Positions 9,392 to 19,939 of a stretch of DNA of 35,555 nt are shown one piece after another. The DNA lies in contig BRYA01000495.1 of the NCBI GenBank assembly GCA_030267965.1, positions 25,442 through 60,996 of the forward strand, in the 5' to 3' direction. This stretch comes from Triparma columacea. Lineage: Eukaryota; Sar; Bolidophyceae; Parmales; Triparmaceae. The position numbers were made by a program, and so were the translations under genes. Under the pieces are notes generated by a model. It was not told the DNA's origin. It did no database searches and saw nothing but the letters and a program-made list of their open reading frames with translations. Position 1 is the stretch's first letter. Each line of letters starts with the position of its first letter.

Positions 9392-9944
9392 CTCTGAGAA
9401 AGTTCATCGTCTCTTTCCCTTTTCTTTTCCACACTCTCCTGGCTCTCAATTTGTTCTCAATTTGTACCCATTTTGTACACCCTTTACGGCTCTCATATAA
9501 CTTTGCAATCTTGTTATAGGTATAATAGTGAGTATATGTCGTTGTTAGAGTATATGTATGTATATATAGATGTGTGTAGGGCAAATTTGTTGTGATTCTG
9601 TCCAAGACCCGCAATCGAGCTATGACTCATTCCTATTATTTATGCAACACAACACTAGAATATACATCATTATATGCTATACATACTTCATTATACGTCA
9701 ACATGCGTCAACATTGTCAACATACGTCATTATACGTCAATATACAACACACACGACACACACACACACACATTCACTCTCTCTCTCTCTCTCTCTCACA
9801 CACTCACTCACACAAACACACACACACTCACTCACACACAGGAAAGCATTAGAAAGATCAGCACAGATCCTCTAGAACACTCTACATCAATCAACCATCC
9901 TAACATCAATCACTTTACCTCAAATCACACCAACTAGCAACAAA
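9392..9944. other. Intergenic region before LTN1
   Basis: 553 bp between the MYND remnant and the LTN1 start. The left half is AT-rich with no recognisable gene. Repeated TACGTCA-like words lie at 9690-9740, followed by the microsatellite and a short leader. It should contain the LTN1 promoter; no core element stands out. Confidence 0.5.
9745..9842 (+). repeat. Compound (CA)n/(CT)n microsatellite upstream of LTN1
   Basis: Runs of CA, then CT, then mixed CACT and CA dinucleotides, ending about 100 bp before the LTN1 start codon. It probably lies in the promoter or 5' leader. It makes open frames of alternating Thr/His and Ser/Leu that are not genes. Confidence 0.9.
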
Positions 9945-12900
9945 ATGTCAGCCTTCAATGGTTTCTCCGGTTTCACAGGTTTCTCTTCTCCCCCCCTCTC
10001 CTCTTCTCCCACCCAAGCCCCCTTAAACACACAGCCAGGGCTGGACGAGATATACCAAGGTGATAACTCGGAGGCTAGGAACTTGCTAAAGGGGATAAGC
10101 AAAAAGGATGGGAATACTAAGAGGAAAAACTTGGACAAGGTGAGATATAAACATAGTAGCAACGTAGTACAACTGCATAGCAATTGCACAACAATTTCAT
10201 AGCTACTACATTGCGACCATTTGTGCCTCTCAGTGTATACTGTTAGTCACCCCAGTCTATCTATTCTCCCTCCCCCCCCTAACCCCCCCTCTCTCTCCCT
10301 CCCCCTAAGTTAACCACTCTACTATTCCCCCCCCCCCCAACCCCCCCTCTCCCGAAACCAGTAATACGTAAAATCCTATCAAACTACCTCCATCTATTCC
10401 TCTCCAAAAAACAAACACCACTACCGTATAATGAAGATGTTAAAGTACGATTAGAGAGTTTAAGAGTAGTTAAGGAAGGGTGGATTCGGAACCCAGGGGT
10501 TATGAGGAAGTTGTGGAATTGTGAAGTTACTTTGGTAGTACTTTGTTTATCTAAAGGTTCGTTGACTACAAACGGAGATATGGGGGAGGGTGTTAGGAAA
10601 CACACGGTAAAAGGGTTAGCTACGGGTATTTTGAATGAGTGTGGTTGCTCGGATGTAGGTAATGAGATACACACATGGTTAGATACCTACCATAAAACAA
10701 GGAAGAGCAAAAAAGAAGGGGATTATATGGAAGAGGCGTTTAGGGATTTATGTAACGTCATTAGCAAACGGGAATGCGGAATTGATGTTGGACTTTGGAT
10801 TAAGGGTACGTTTGAAATACTCGGTGGGAATAACGAAGGTGTATGGAGAGCTACTATCGGGATTATGAGGAGGAGGGAACAGGTTGAGAGGGTTTGGGTA
10901 AAAGCGGTGGTTAGGATTGGGAAGGGATGGAAGGGAGCGGTCTGGTGGGAGGGGATTGTTGCGGGATGTGTTAAGGAGGGAGGGTGGGAGGATGTTAAGG
11001 AGGCGGTTGAAGAGAGGATTGGGGAGTTATGGAGGGAGGGATGCGAAGAGGTGAGAGAGAGGGAGAGGGGAAACGGTTGGCGAATTCATCAAACAGGATT
11101 ATCAACCCTAAAGCTAACCTCCCCCCCACCACAGTACCTTCTACCTCTCTGTCTAAAGATATCACAATCAGGTAACTCCCCAAACCCAACCTACAAGCTC
11201 GCCCTATCCCAAATCACATCATCTCCCTCCCTCCCTCTACCTGGCTCTGCTATAAAATGCGCAATAGCATTGATAGAGACGGGTGTTAAAATCAAGGAAT
11301 GGGAAGGGACCATGGGAGGGTGGAGGATTATGGTTAAACATTGGAGGAGCGTTGTTAAAAGGAGAGGTATTGGAGATACTTGGGAGTTTATGGGTACCGT
11401 TGGGATTGGGGTGAAAGTATGGGACGAACTTAAAGTACTGGTTATAGGGGAGGGGGAGGATGATGAAGGGGGGGGTAGGGCGGTTTTGAAAAGCATCAAG
11501 AGAGGTTACGAATTCAACAAAACTGGCAGGGAGGGTATCAAACACTTCGGGAGGGAGGTACTACTAGGATCTCTCGGTCTCCCGGAAAAGGTCGACGACG
11601 ACCTCCTAAACAGGTGGGGGGAATGCCTTACAGACGACGATGTTAAAAAACTCGTCACGGAGTATAAGGTTGGGTACGATAGCGTAGGGTGGAGGGGGGG
11701 GGAAATCGTTGGTAGAGCTACGGGGGAAAACGTAAGGAAAGAGGATGTAGGAAGAACTTGGAAGAAGGGAGGGGAGGAATGGAAGAAGGGATTCAAGGAG
11801 GCTGTCATGAAGAGGATAAGCGAGGGGGAGGAACTCGATGTTAGAGACATGGAGTGGGAGGAGGGGGAAAGGAGGGATATTGTCGAGGGGGCGGCGGAAG
11901 AGGTTAGGAGATGGCTTATGGGGACGGGCTGTGGGGGGAGGAGGGCGGAAATTGGGGACGAGTTCTGGAGGGAGGGAGGAGAGTGGGGGGAGTACTGGGA
12001 GATTATGGAAGATGGAGAGAAGAGGTAAGCTAAACTTTAATGGGAGCGAGGGAGGGGGAGCACGCAAAAAAGGGGAAACGCTTTTTACGAGGCACTTGCT
12101 AACAGGTAATTCCCCCCCACCCCTGACAAATCGCAGAGAGTACGTAGAACGGACCGTGGGGGTATGCGTAGATACGGGAGATGTAAAAAAATTCGTCGAG
12201 GTACTTGAGCTAGCGGGGGAGGAGGGATGGGGGAGGTGGGAGGATACCGTAAAGGTCGTGGTTGAGGGGGGAGACATTATGAAGGAGCGAGGGAAGGCGG
12301 AGAGGACTGTTAAAGCCATGTTGGGAGTAGAGGAAATCGTGAGAGTGATCGAAGCACTGAGTGGGTCGGCGGAGAGATGGTGCGAGAAGGAGCTCATGGG
12401 GGAGGTTGCGAGGAGGTTCTGGGACCTGAGGGATGCCGAGAGCTTGGAGGTCGCTCTCGGGATTATGAAGGGCAAGAGAAAGGGGGGGGGGGAATTATTG
12501 AGAGGGGAGCTGGCGGTGAGCGAGGTTGTTGTGTACGAAGGGGGGGAGAGAGTTACGGTTAAGGGGGTGCATCGTGGGGACGGAGACGTTTATTACACGG
12601 TTGTCATGGGGGACGGCAGGGAGAAGCAAACCGTAAGGGAGAGGCTGAGGAGGGAGGGGGAGGCTACGGATGGGGGGGAGGATGGGGGGGGGACTGAGTT
12701 AGCGAAGCTCATGTCGAAGATGGTGGAGGAGGGCGTAAAGAGCCTCGCGGGAGCGGACGATGGGGAAAGCGTATCCATATCCAAGGTTCTCGGGGTCGTC
12801 TTGGCAAAGGGAGGGGCGGGTTGTGTAGGCAAGCAGCGGGGCATCGGCTCAACGGCGTTCGAGCTGAGAAAGCTCGTGGAGGGGGGAGGATTCACTGTCC

Positions 12901-14540
12901 AAACTGCCGTTGGCGGCAAGTACGGGAGCAACTGGAGGCTGATCATGGATGACGTGCAAGCATTTGTCGGGAGGGGAGTTGATAAAATGAAGGAGGAAGG
13001 GGACGGAATTATGGAATGGGCAGAGAGCGCGGCCGTATGGGCAGGGGTGAAGGACCTCGTCAGGATTAAGGATAGGTTGAGTGCGATTGTGGAAGCGGTG
13101 GGGGACGACTGGAGTGCTGCGGAGTGGGAAGCGTTTCTGCGTGCGATGAGAGGAGTGCGTATGGGAGTCAGGAAGAATAAGAACCTTGGGGCTGCTGTTC
13201 GGGAGACAGACTTCACGATTCAGGTTGATGGGGTTGTTGAGGCCTGGGTGAGGGGAGGGGGGAGGGAGTGGCTTGAGAGGTATGTTTGGGATGGAACGAC
13301 AACGGAAGCGGATGTCAAGAGGCTCGTTGAGGGAGGGGTTGACGTCGACGGACTCGTTGGGATCGTGAGGAGAGGGTTGGGGGGGGAAAAGACGGCCTTC
13401 AAGCTCTTGAAAGTTGTGGCCGCGGAAGGGGTTAAAGTTCAGGAGGAGGTGGGAGATGACGAAATGGACATGATCTGCGATCTGGTCGAGGTTGGAAGGG
13501 AGGGCTGGGGGGTCGAGGAGAGGGAGGATTTAGAAGATTGTGTGGAAGAATCGGTTAAGGTGTTGTGCAGAGGTGTGAGGGAGGTCTTGGAGGAGGGGGG
13601 GGAAGCTTTGAGCTTGAAGAGGGGGGATGAGGATTGTGGGGAAGCGGAGGAAGGGCTGCAAGCCATCGTTGGCCGGGTTCTTGTTTGGCTGCTCGTGTGC
13701 GAGTGGGTGGGGGGGGCCGAGAAAAGGGAATTGGTTGGGGGTTACGTGGGCGCGACTGGGGTTGTGGAGAGGCTGATGGGGTTCATCGGTAAAATGATCG
13801 AGGAGGGGTGGGACGGCGAGGGGGCAGCGAGCGATGCGAGCCAAAATGTGGACTGGCTGGCGTATGGGAAGGAGTGGGACGAGGAAACCGTGTTCGAGCT
13901 CTGCTTGAATGGGTTCATCAGAGGGTTGGAGGTTTTCCCGGGGTTGGTGAGGGAGTGGTGGACGGGGTGCAAGGACAAGGGCGTCAAGGAGGCTGTACTT
14001 CAGTTCGTCGAGAAACGAGCATCAAAGGTAGTGCTGGGGAGGGAAATTTCCAAAATTGTGAACGCTGGGAGGGGGGCGATGCTTGGCGAAATGGACGTCA
14101 AGGGCAGTATCGTGAGTGGTGAAATCACTGCGACATATATGCAAGACGAGGTGGAGTTGGCAGTCGTTGTCAAGGTCCCTAAGGCCTTCCCATTAAAAAT
14201 GGTCGATGTAGACGCAAGCAGGGGGGGGAATGGCGGGCAGGGCATAAGGTGGGGATTGATGATGAACTGCAGCTTGCAGAAAGGGAGCGGAGGCATTTTG
14301 GAGGCACTACTATTGTGGAAGGACAACGTGGATGCGGAGTACGAGGGCGTAGAGCCTTGCCCCATCTGTTACGCTGTGCTCGAGCCCAATTCGCGATCAA
14401 AGCCTGGGGTGGAATGTGGCACTTGTCATAACAAGTTTCACAAGCACTGCCTCGTGCAGTGGTTCCAGCAGAAGCAAACGGACAAGTGCGTTATATGTCA
14501 GCAGAGGCTGCAGATTCATGGGAAGAGGGGAAAGAGATGA
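9945..14540 (+). CDS. LTN1: Listerin, E3 ubiquitin ligase of ribosome-associated quality control
   Basis: Exons 9945-10139, 10310-12024 and 12137-14540 join in frame (phases 0 and 2), giving 1,437 residues, close to yeast Ltn1 (1,562). The N-terminus has a Phe/Gly-rich start and ISKKDGNTKRKNLDKL, the Listerin N-terminal signature. The long middle is helical, as expected for HEAT repeats, but divergent. The last ~60 residues are the variant RING: CPIC at 1378, ECGTC, KFHKHCLVQWF, CVIC at ~1421. Listerin binds 60S subunits carrying stalled nascent chains, contacts NEMF/Rqc2 and ubiquitinates the chain at the exit tunnel. Exon 2 starts at 10310 because the later AG at 10361 would break the frame. 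The coding strand is extremely rich in G runs, except 11050-11270, which is C-rich and may hide two more introns of 84 and 96 nt. The single RING plus N-terminal match make the call firm; the middle is assigned by continuity. Confidence 0.9.
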
Positions 14541-14780
14541 AGAGGCAAGGGGGCGTTGAGACTTATGTAGAGGATTGAATGGGATGTTGAAGTGATTGAA
14601 AATAGGTCCTAGAATTTTTGTTATTCAAATAGAATCGTCTGAAGAAAGTATGAACTTGAAGTTCCTGCCGTTTGGCTACATCTCAATCCTTACCGCCTCC
14701 CTTAAATATGAAATCAACACACGAATAATCGCCCACCTAACCCTAACATTAACGTAACCTAAAATAAAATAACCTACACC

Positions 14781-17700
14781 TCAGTCAAGCTTCTTCACAC
14801 CTTCAGGGAGGTCTGCAACAACACCCTCAGGGGGGTCTTCAATCTGATTGATTTCGATATCAAGTTCCTCCTCTTCGACAGGGAGCTTGGCGACTTTAGC
14901 TTTGTCATTGCCTGTGTAGCCCGTGTGCGGGTTCGCGCCAAGCGTTATAAGCTCCTGCTTGATGTAGTCCATGTCATCAGCGAGGTTCTTGATGGCGATG
15001 TTCTTGCGAGAGCGACGCTCACCCCAAGCGTAGTAGCGCTGCTTAAGAGTACCATACTTGAACTGAAGGGGCGAAGCGACGAACGAAGGAGTTAGAGGAG
15101 GAGAGACAAAAGCGAGGAGACGTCACAATGAGTGACAAGAGACGAAAGCCCGCGATGATAACCCGCCCAAACTCTCTATTTCCCACAACAAGCTCACCTG
15201 ATACGTGTAGTAAGCGATTATCAGAACCAATGCTACGGTCAGAAGGATGGCAAGTGTCAAGAGTCCAGGTGACCCCTGATCTCCGACGTTACCAGTACCA
15301 TTTCCGATGCCCTCGGCCCACAGGATACTGATTCCTAGAAGGGTCAATGGGAACACGAAGAATGTGAAGACAATGTAAAAGATCGGGAAAAACTTGTTGC
15401 GTCTAGTGCAGAGTCCCAACCAACGAGCGATCTTGAGCGGCCACTGACGCATCCACGGGATGGGATAGAAGATGATGATCCCGGAGATGTTGAAGAACAG
15501 GTGCGCAAGAGCAACTTGCATCGCGGTCGCCTTCGAAGAGACCAACGCTGCGAGGATGCCCGTAACTGTGGTACCAATATTAGCGCCGAGTGTGATGGGG
15601 AACATGACCTCAAGGCTAATGACATCGAGACCAGCTGCGACGAGTGACAAACATATTTGTAAAACGGGGCGATATATTGTGTGAGAACGAACCCACCCAC
15701 AGCACCGCGTCTTGTTGGACTGTACGAACTCGCGCTGATGCATTTATAACTTCGCGTTGACAGCTCAAACTTTGACAGCGCTTGCGTTATTATGTCGACA
15801 TCGTCGCTTCTCACCTAGCGGGGTTAGGACGGAGGTCGTGATGGAGGACGACTGGACAAATATGGTGATGCCTGCGCCGATGCCCATAGCCAAGTACCCA
15901 TTGAGGTTGGTGGCGCGCCTGAGAATACGCTGTGTGGTAAAGGCAAACAAAACGAAAGGTCTGAGTTAGGGCGATCTTCATGACGTGCTTTTCTCTACTT
16001 CCTCACCTTCGAAGAACCGAGGAGAAGGGACGACAGAATCTTAATCATGACGACCAAGCAAATGACGAGAAAGAAAATTGAGAGAAAAAAACACACCCAT
16101 CCAGACATCTCGTCGTCGGACTGCACAGCGCCGTTTTGGAAGTACGCCGGGCAATCGCCGGAGTCTGACGGAGGGATGTGGGCGGGGGGCGGATTCTTGT
16201 GTTAGGGTTTGAAGACTTGGTGAAAGGGTTGGAGCAAAATGTGAAATAAAAAGTCAGTGTCTGCATGTTCGTAGCATGGAGCTTTCCTCGTTTTTTTTCA
16301 CCTTACCTTTGTCGCACGAGATCAAACCGACCTGACCGTTCTTTACGCAATTGGTGTAGTCGTAGTCGGTTGTTGGATTTCCAGCCGAATTGAAACACTC
16401 GACGGGATAGAATTGAGAGCAAGACTTCCCCTTGGAGACTTCTTTAATGAGGTCCTGTGGAGGAGTGGAAGTTAATATTAGGCTCCACAAAATTTCGCCG
16501 CTTCGCCACTTCTCGTTCTGTTCCTTTCCCTCAACTTATCAAGCTTCCTCACCTTGTTCGGGATTATCATACTTTTCGTAAGAGGTCCGACGATTTCTGC
16601 CAAGGGCCCTGTCCACTTTTCCCCATCCGAAACAGTGTCAGGAGTCATTGCACGAGTCAGTAGGTAGAGATACGATGTACCGGCCTACGATTAACAGAAG
16701 GAGTCGCCGGAGGTATCGTGTATTGGTTTAGGGTTAGTATTTATCGTTCTTATTTTCAATTGTATTTTCACCGTATCTGTACATAATCTCACCTCGATAG
16801 GAAGCAAGATCGCGACAGCTAGATAGTTGAAGACGTCGTGGACGGTGGCACCAGCAAAGGCACGTTGAAGCTGTGACAAGCGAAGCAAATGGCGAGGGAT
16901 ATTAGAACTAAGCTAAGAATTATAAAGTGGTTGATGCAAGATGCGGGAGTCGGCAGTTCTTAGGCTGCTGGAGTTGTCTTGTACACGCAATTGCCTACAC
17001 AATCGGTTTTCTCCAGATGCTTTCTCACCTGGTCTTTGTCGCCCATCTGACCCATGGCGACGATTGTGTTCGTGACGGAGGTGCCGATATTAGCTCCCAT
17101 GATGACGTAGATAGCCGTTTGTACCTCAATCGCATCCGCTCCGACGAGCGACACAATGATCGACGTTGACGTCGAAGAGGACTGGAGGAGGACGGTTGCA
17201 AGGATGCCGATGCAGAGCCCAGCAATGGGGTTGTCAATCCCTCCGAACAGAGCCCCGGCAGTACATCCTCCCATGACCTTGGCACTGCGTGAACAAAAGA
17301 CGACGAGTGAAACAAATTGAGTTAGACGAAATAGATGGCAAAACAAGTCGTTTGTGACTCTCACCTCGCGCCCATTAGGTCGAGGGAGAAGAGGAAGAAA
17401 TAAAGCGCAGCGATGATGCCAGCGAGATGAGCTCCAACGATCATGTAGCCGCGCCTAGTGTGACAGAAGCAGGCGGAGCAGACCTCGCCCCAGGTGGCTG
17501 CCTGGTCGCGCTCGAGCTCGGCCTCCAGTTCGGCACGAAGCTCCGCGTCATCAACAGGGACTCGTTTGGAATCATCGACAAAGAGCTCCATTGGAGCTCC
17601 GTAAGGTAGAGGAGCCATGTACTGTTCAGCTCCTGGGGCGCCATCAATCTAAGGGGAAGGGGAAGTGTTAGTTGCACAGAGACTCGAGAAGCATTCGACC

Positions 17701-17858
17701 CCAAAATAACAAAAGAAGATCACACCAGCCAACCCGAAAACAGGAATCTTCACCCTTTCTGTATCACGGCGCCCCACCGTCTCTCAGGAGGAAAATGAAT
17801 ACGTGTATAACTACAAAAATTGATCACTTTACAACGAACAGCTCACTGAAGGCCACAT
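14781..17858 (-). CDS. SLC34: SLC34-type sodium/phosphate cotransporter (NaPi-II)
   Basis: Ten exons: 17858-17847, 17648-17365, 17284-17029, 16870-16793, 16684-16553, 16454-16307, 16164-16007, 15929-15815, 15634-15198, 15062-14781; all phases match, giving 633 residues as in animal SLC34 proteins. Both signature inverted repeats are present: ILATVLLQSSSTSTS…GANIGTSVTNTIVA (QSSS ~133) and GITIFVQSSSITTS…GANIGTTVTGILAA (QSSS ~383). The QSSS motifs form the Na+/phosphate site. Between them is a Cys-containing extracellular loop (KGKSCSQFYPVECF … SGDCPAY), as in the family. About 8-10 membrane segments; the acidic C-terminal tail is cytosolic. It should import phosphate at the plasma membrane. 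The first coding exon is only 12 nt (Met-Trp-Pro-Ser) and is tentative; the alternative start is the ATG at 17618. Confidence 0.92.
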
Positions 17859-18128
17859 TTTGAGATCTTGTTCTGCCGCCGCACCACTCATTCAGTCCTC
17901 GCTCTGAAATTGTGCTTCCACAGGCTAATGTAACTTTTCGAGCAGCAATCCTGTACTAATACACACGTCACAAACATTGTCACGAACCTCTGTAGTATTT
18001 GGAACGGGGCTCATCGAAATACAAGGAATTTGCAAATTTGTGGGAAAATGCGAAGCCACCCAGAATCTTCAGAATCTTCGAATCTCTGACTCCTGACCTA
18101 TGCCAAAAAAAGCTTTTTGGTGAGAAAA

Positions 18129-19603
18129 TCAAAGATTGAAGTTTCCGATCCCCCCAGCCTCCCTATCCCTAGCCTGCTTCTTGTCCGCCTCCTTCAGCCA
18201 GTTCGGTTCCTCCGGGAAGTTCTTCGCCGGCGACGGTAATATGCTACTGAGTTCGTAGGCCCCCCCTCTCATGACCACCTCCCCGTCTCCCCCCTCATCC
18301 TCCTCCCCGAGTAATCCCGTATTCCCAGTTGTCGTCCCTAGGACCATTGGGTCGTCAGCTTCTTCTTCATCCCCCGCCACCCGTTGTAGTCTACGGAGCG
18401 CCATGCCTTCGTTCTCGTCTGGTTTCTTCTTAAGGTAAGAGTCTGCAACCCAGAAATACAGCACGTTCAGAACCCCTGGAAAGAGGATCATTACAAAAAT
18501 AAGTTCGAACCTCGGGGACTTCGCCATGGGCGAAAAGAGGATATCCCCAACTTCTGCGAAGAACGGCGAGAAGATCCACAAGAAAAGCGTCAGGATTATC
18601 TTGACGAGAGTTAGGATCAATATCCAGGCAAGCACCTGGGGAGTGGGAGGGAGGAGCGACGCGATAACAGAAGGAGTTAGAGGCGGACGAATTGGAGGAC
18701 CGCGAGGAGCGCAGCTGGAACGATAAACCAACCACCCCACCAACGCACGAGAAGGGAAGAGACGACGTCCTGTCCCCCTTTTCCCCAACCCCCTTCCTCA
18801 CCTGATGCGCCCAAGTCCTCCAGCTTCCCTCGCCACTGTACTCCCCCGTGTCCTGCAGTGTGACCCATTCCTTCCTCCTAGCCATGATTTCAAGCGCGTG
18901 CAGGAAGAGGAGGCTCAGAGCCAGCCCCAGCGTGGTGTCGATGAGGAAGTTCATGGCGTACCAGGCACACTGATCGTCGAGATTGGAGTCGGCGCGGGAG
19001 TGGGATGATATCAACATGGCGATGATCATGTTGCAGATGTGGGCGTAGACGGCGCCGATGCCCATTTTGGAGACATCAAGGAACCAGGTTCGAAAGTCTC
19101 GTCGGGGGACCTGTAAGGGAGGGAGAGATGTGGGTTAATGGACGGACGATGCGCGTCACCATCAGAGCATCGCTATAGCGGTCGCCTCGCTATGCACGCC
19201 GCCCTTCTCTTACCTCTCTCATCCTCTTGATCCAAAGACTAGCGAGTGCAAAGGCTGCCAGGAAGAATTGGACATAGGAAGTGAAATCATCGTCCGTATC
19301 GATCACCTTACAAGATTCCTCTCCATCGTCTGCGGTTTGTGGACGGGGGGGAGAGGGGTGAGTGCATTGTGGGAGGAGTGAAAAAATCCAGTTCCATTCG
19401 AGGGCCAACTGGATGGTCTCATTTTTGGGGGTTTACTGGGATATACAACATCATTTACGTGAAAATAGTAGTATCTATACGTATTGATAAGAATCTGATT
19501 TCCTGTTGCTCAATATATTGAGAATTTGGCGTAAAAACTCACCCTCAAGAACACGGGCAATGATCGACTTGGAAAAGACTTGCTCAGGCATGATTGGGGG
19601 CAT
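18129..19603 (-). CDS. STIMATE: STIMATE/TMEM110-family multi-pass membrane protein
   Basis: Exons 19603-19543, 19329-19214, 19110-18802 and 18635-18129 join in frame (phases 1, 0, 0), giving 330 residues. The family signature is clear: RTWFLDVSKMGIG, then AHICNMIIA, then QCAWYAMNFLIDTTLGLAL, followed by two hydrophobic segments (VLAWILILTLVKIILTLFLW; FELIFVMILFPGVLNVLYFW) and an acidic cytosolic tail. About five membrane segments. In animals STIMATE sits in the ER at plasma-membrane contacts and promotes STIM1 activation; the yeast relative is a vacuolar membrane protein, so the role in an alga is open. Two in-frame Met codons lie at the start (19603 and 19591); an upstream noncoding exon is likely, because a possible acceptor AG abuts the first ATG. 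Confidence 0.85.
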
Positions 19604-19939
19604 CTGCGGTGAATTTGAAGGGCCGACTGATCAATATCTATCTATATGTACAATATCTATCTTTATGTAACCCTATTGAGTTCTATAAAAGGGTCTTTTA
19701 TGAATTTGTAAAAATGAGAGAGAAGAACCTTGGGTCGACTTGGGAAATCTGGTATTTGTTTTCGATGAGCCTATGAGAGATGACGAAGAAGAAAAAGACA
19801 AGGTTGCAACATCACCAAATTATTACCCCGCAGTAAGCTCCCTCTCTTCTCAGGCCAGTAGATAACCGACCGTCATTAAAGAGTTCATCAAACCCCGGTA
19901 TTTCACACTTTTGCGAAACATTAGAGACACCACCTCTCC
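19604..19939. other. Region between the ArsM stop and the STIMATE start (probable ArsM 3' UTR)
   Basis: 336 bp, both flanking genes on the minus strand. It should contain the 3' UTR of the methyltransferase mRNA, where a SECIS element is expected if its TGA is read as selenocysteine, and the STIMATE promoter. It is AT-rich near 19620-19700. No open frame of interest. One stem-loop resembling part of a SECIS is listed separately. Confidence 0.5.
19844..19883 (-). promoter_or_regulatory. SECIS-like stem-loop candidate in the ArsM 3' UTR (non-canonical)
   Basis: On the minus strand, a lower helix CTCTTT/GAAGAG brackets an ATGA on the 5' side and a TGA on the 3' side, the arrangement of the SECIS core quartet. 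An upper helix GGTCGGT/ACTGGCC follows, closed by a TATCT loop. Against it: eukaryotic SECIS elements usually have a longer upper helix and unpaired AA in the apical loop, and both are missing. It sits ~60 nt after the stop codon. A weak candidate only; the true element may lie elsewhere in the 3' UTR. Confidence 0.2.

Noticed and set aside
9216..9614. 132-residue gene with a Gly/Lys-rich end
   Set aside because: Only the tail matches the MYND gene and its upstream part is low-complexity; called a pseudogene remnant instead.
10140..10361. LTN1 first intron ending at the AG at 10361
   Set aside because: That acceptor puts a stop directly after the junction or breaks the frame; the AG at 10309 after a long pyrimidine tract keeps it.
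11606..12475. 289-codon minus-strand frame
   Set aside because: Ser/Pro-rich antisense of the G-rich LTN1 exons, crossing the required LTN1 intron at 12025-12136.
14735..14765. Telomere-like CCTAACCCTAAC words
   Set aside because: Only one or two imperfect copies in an internal intergenic region; no tandem tract.
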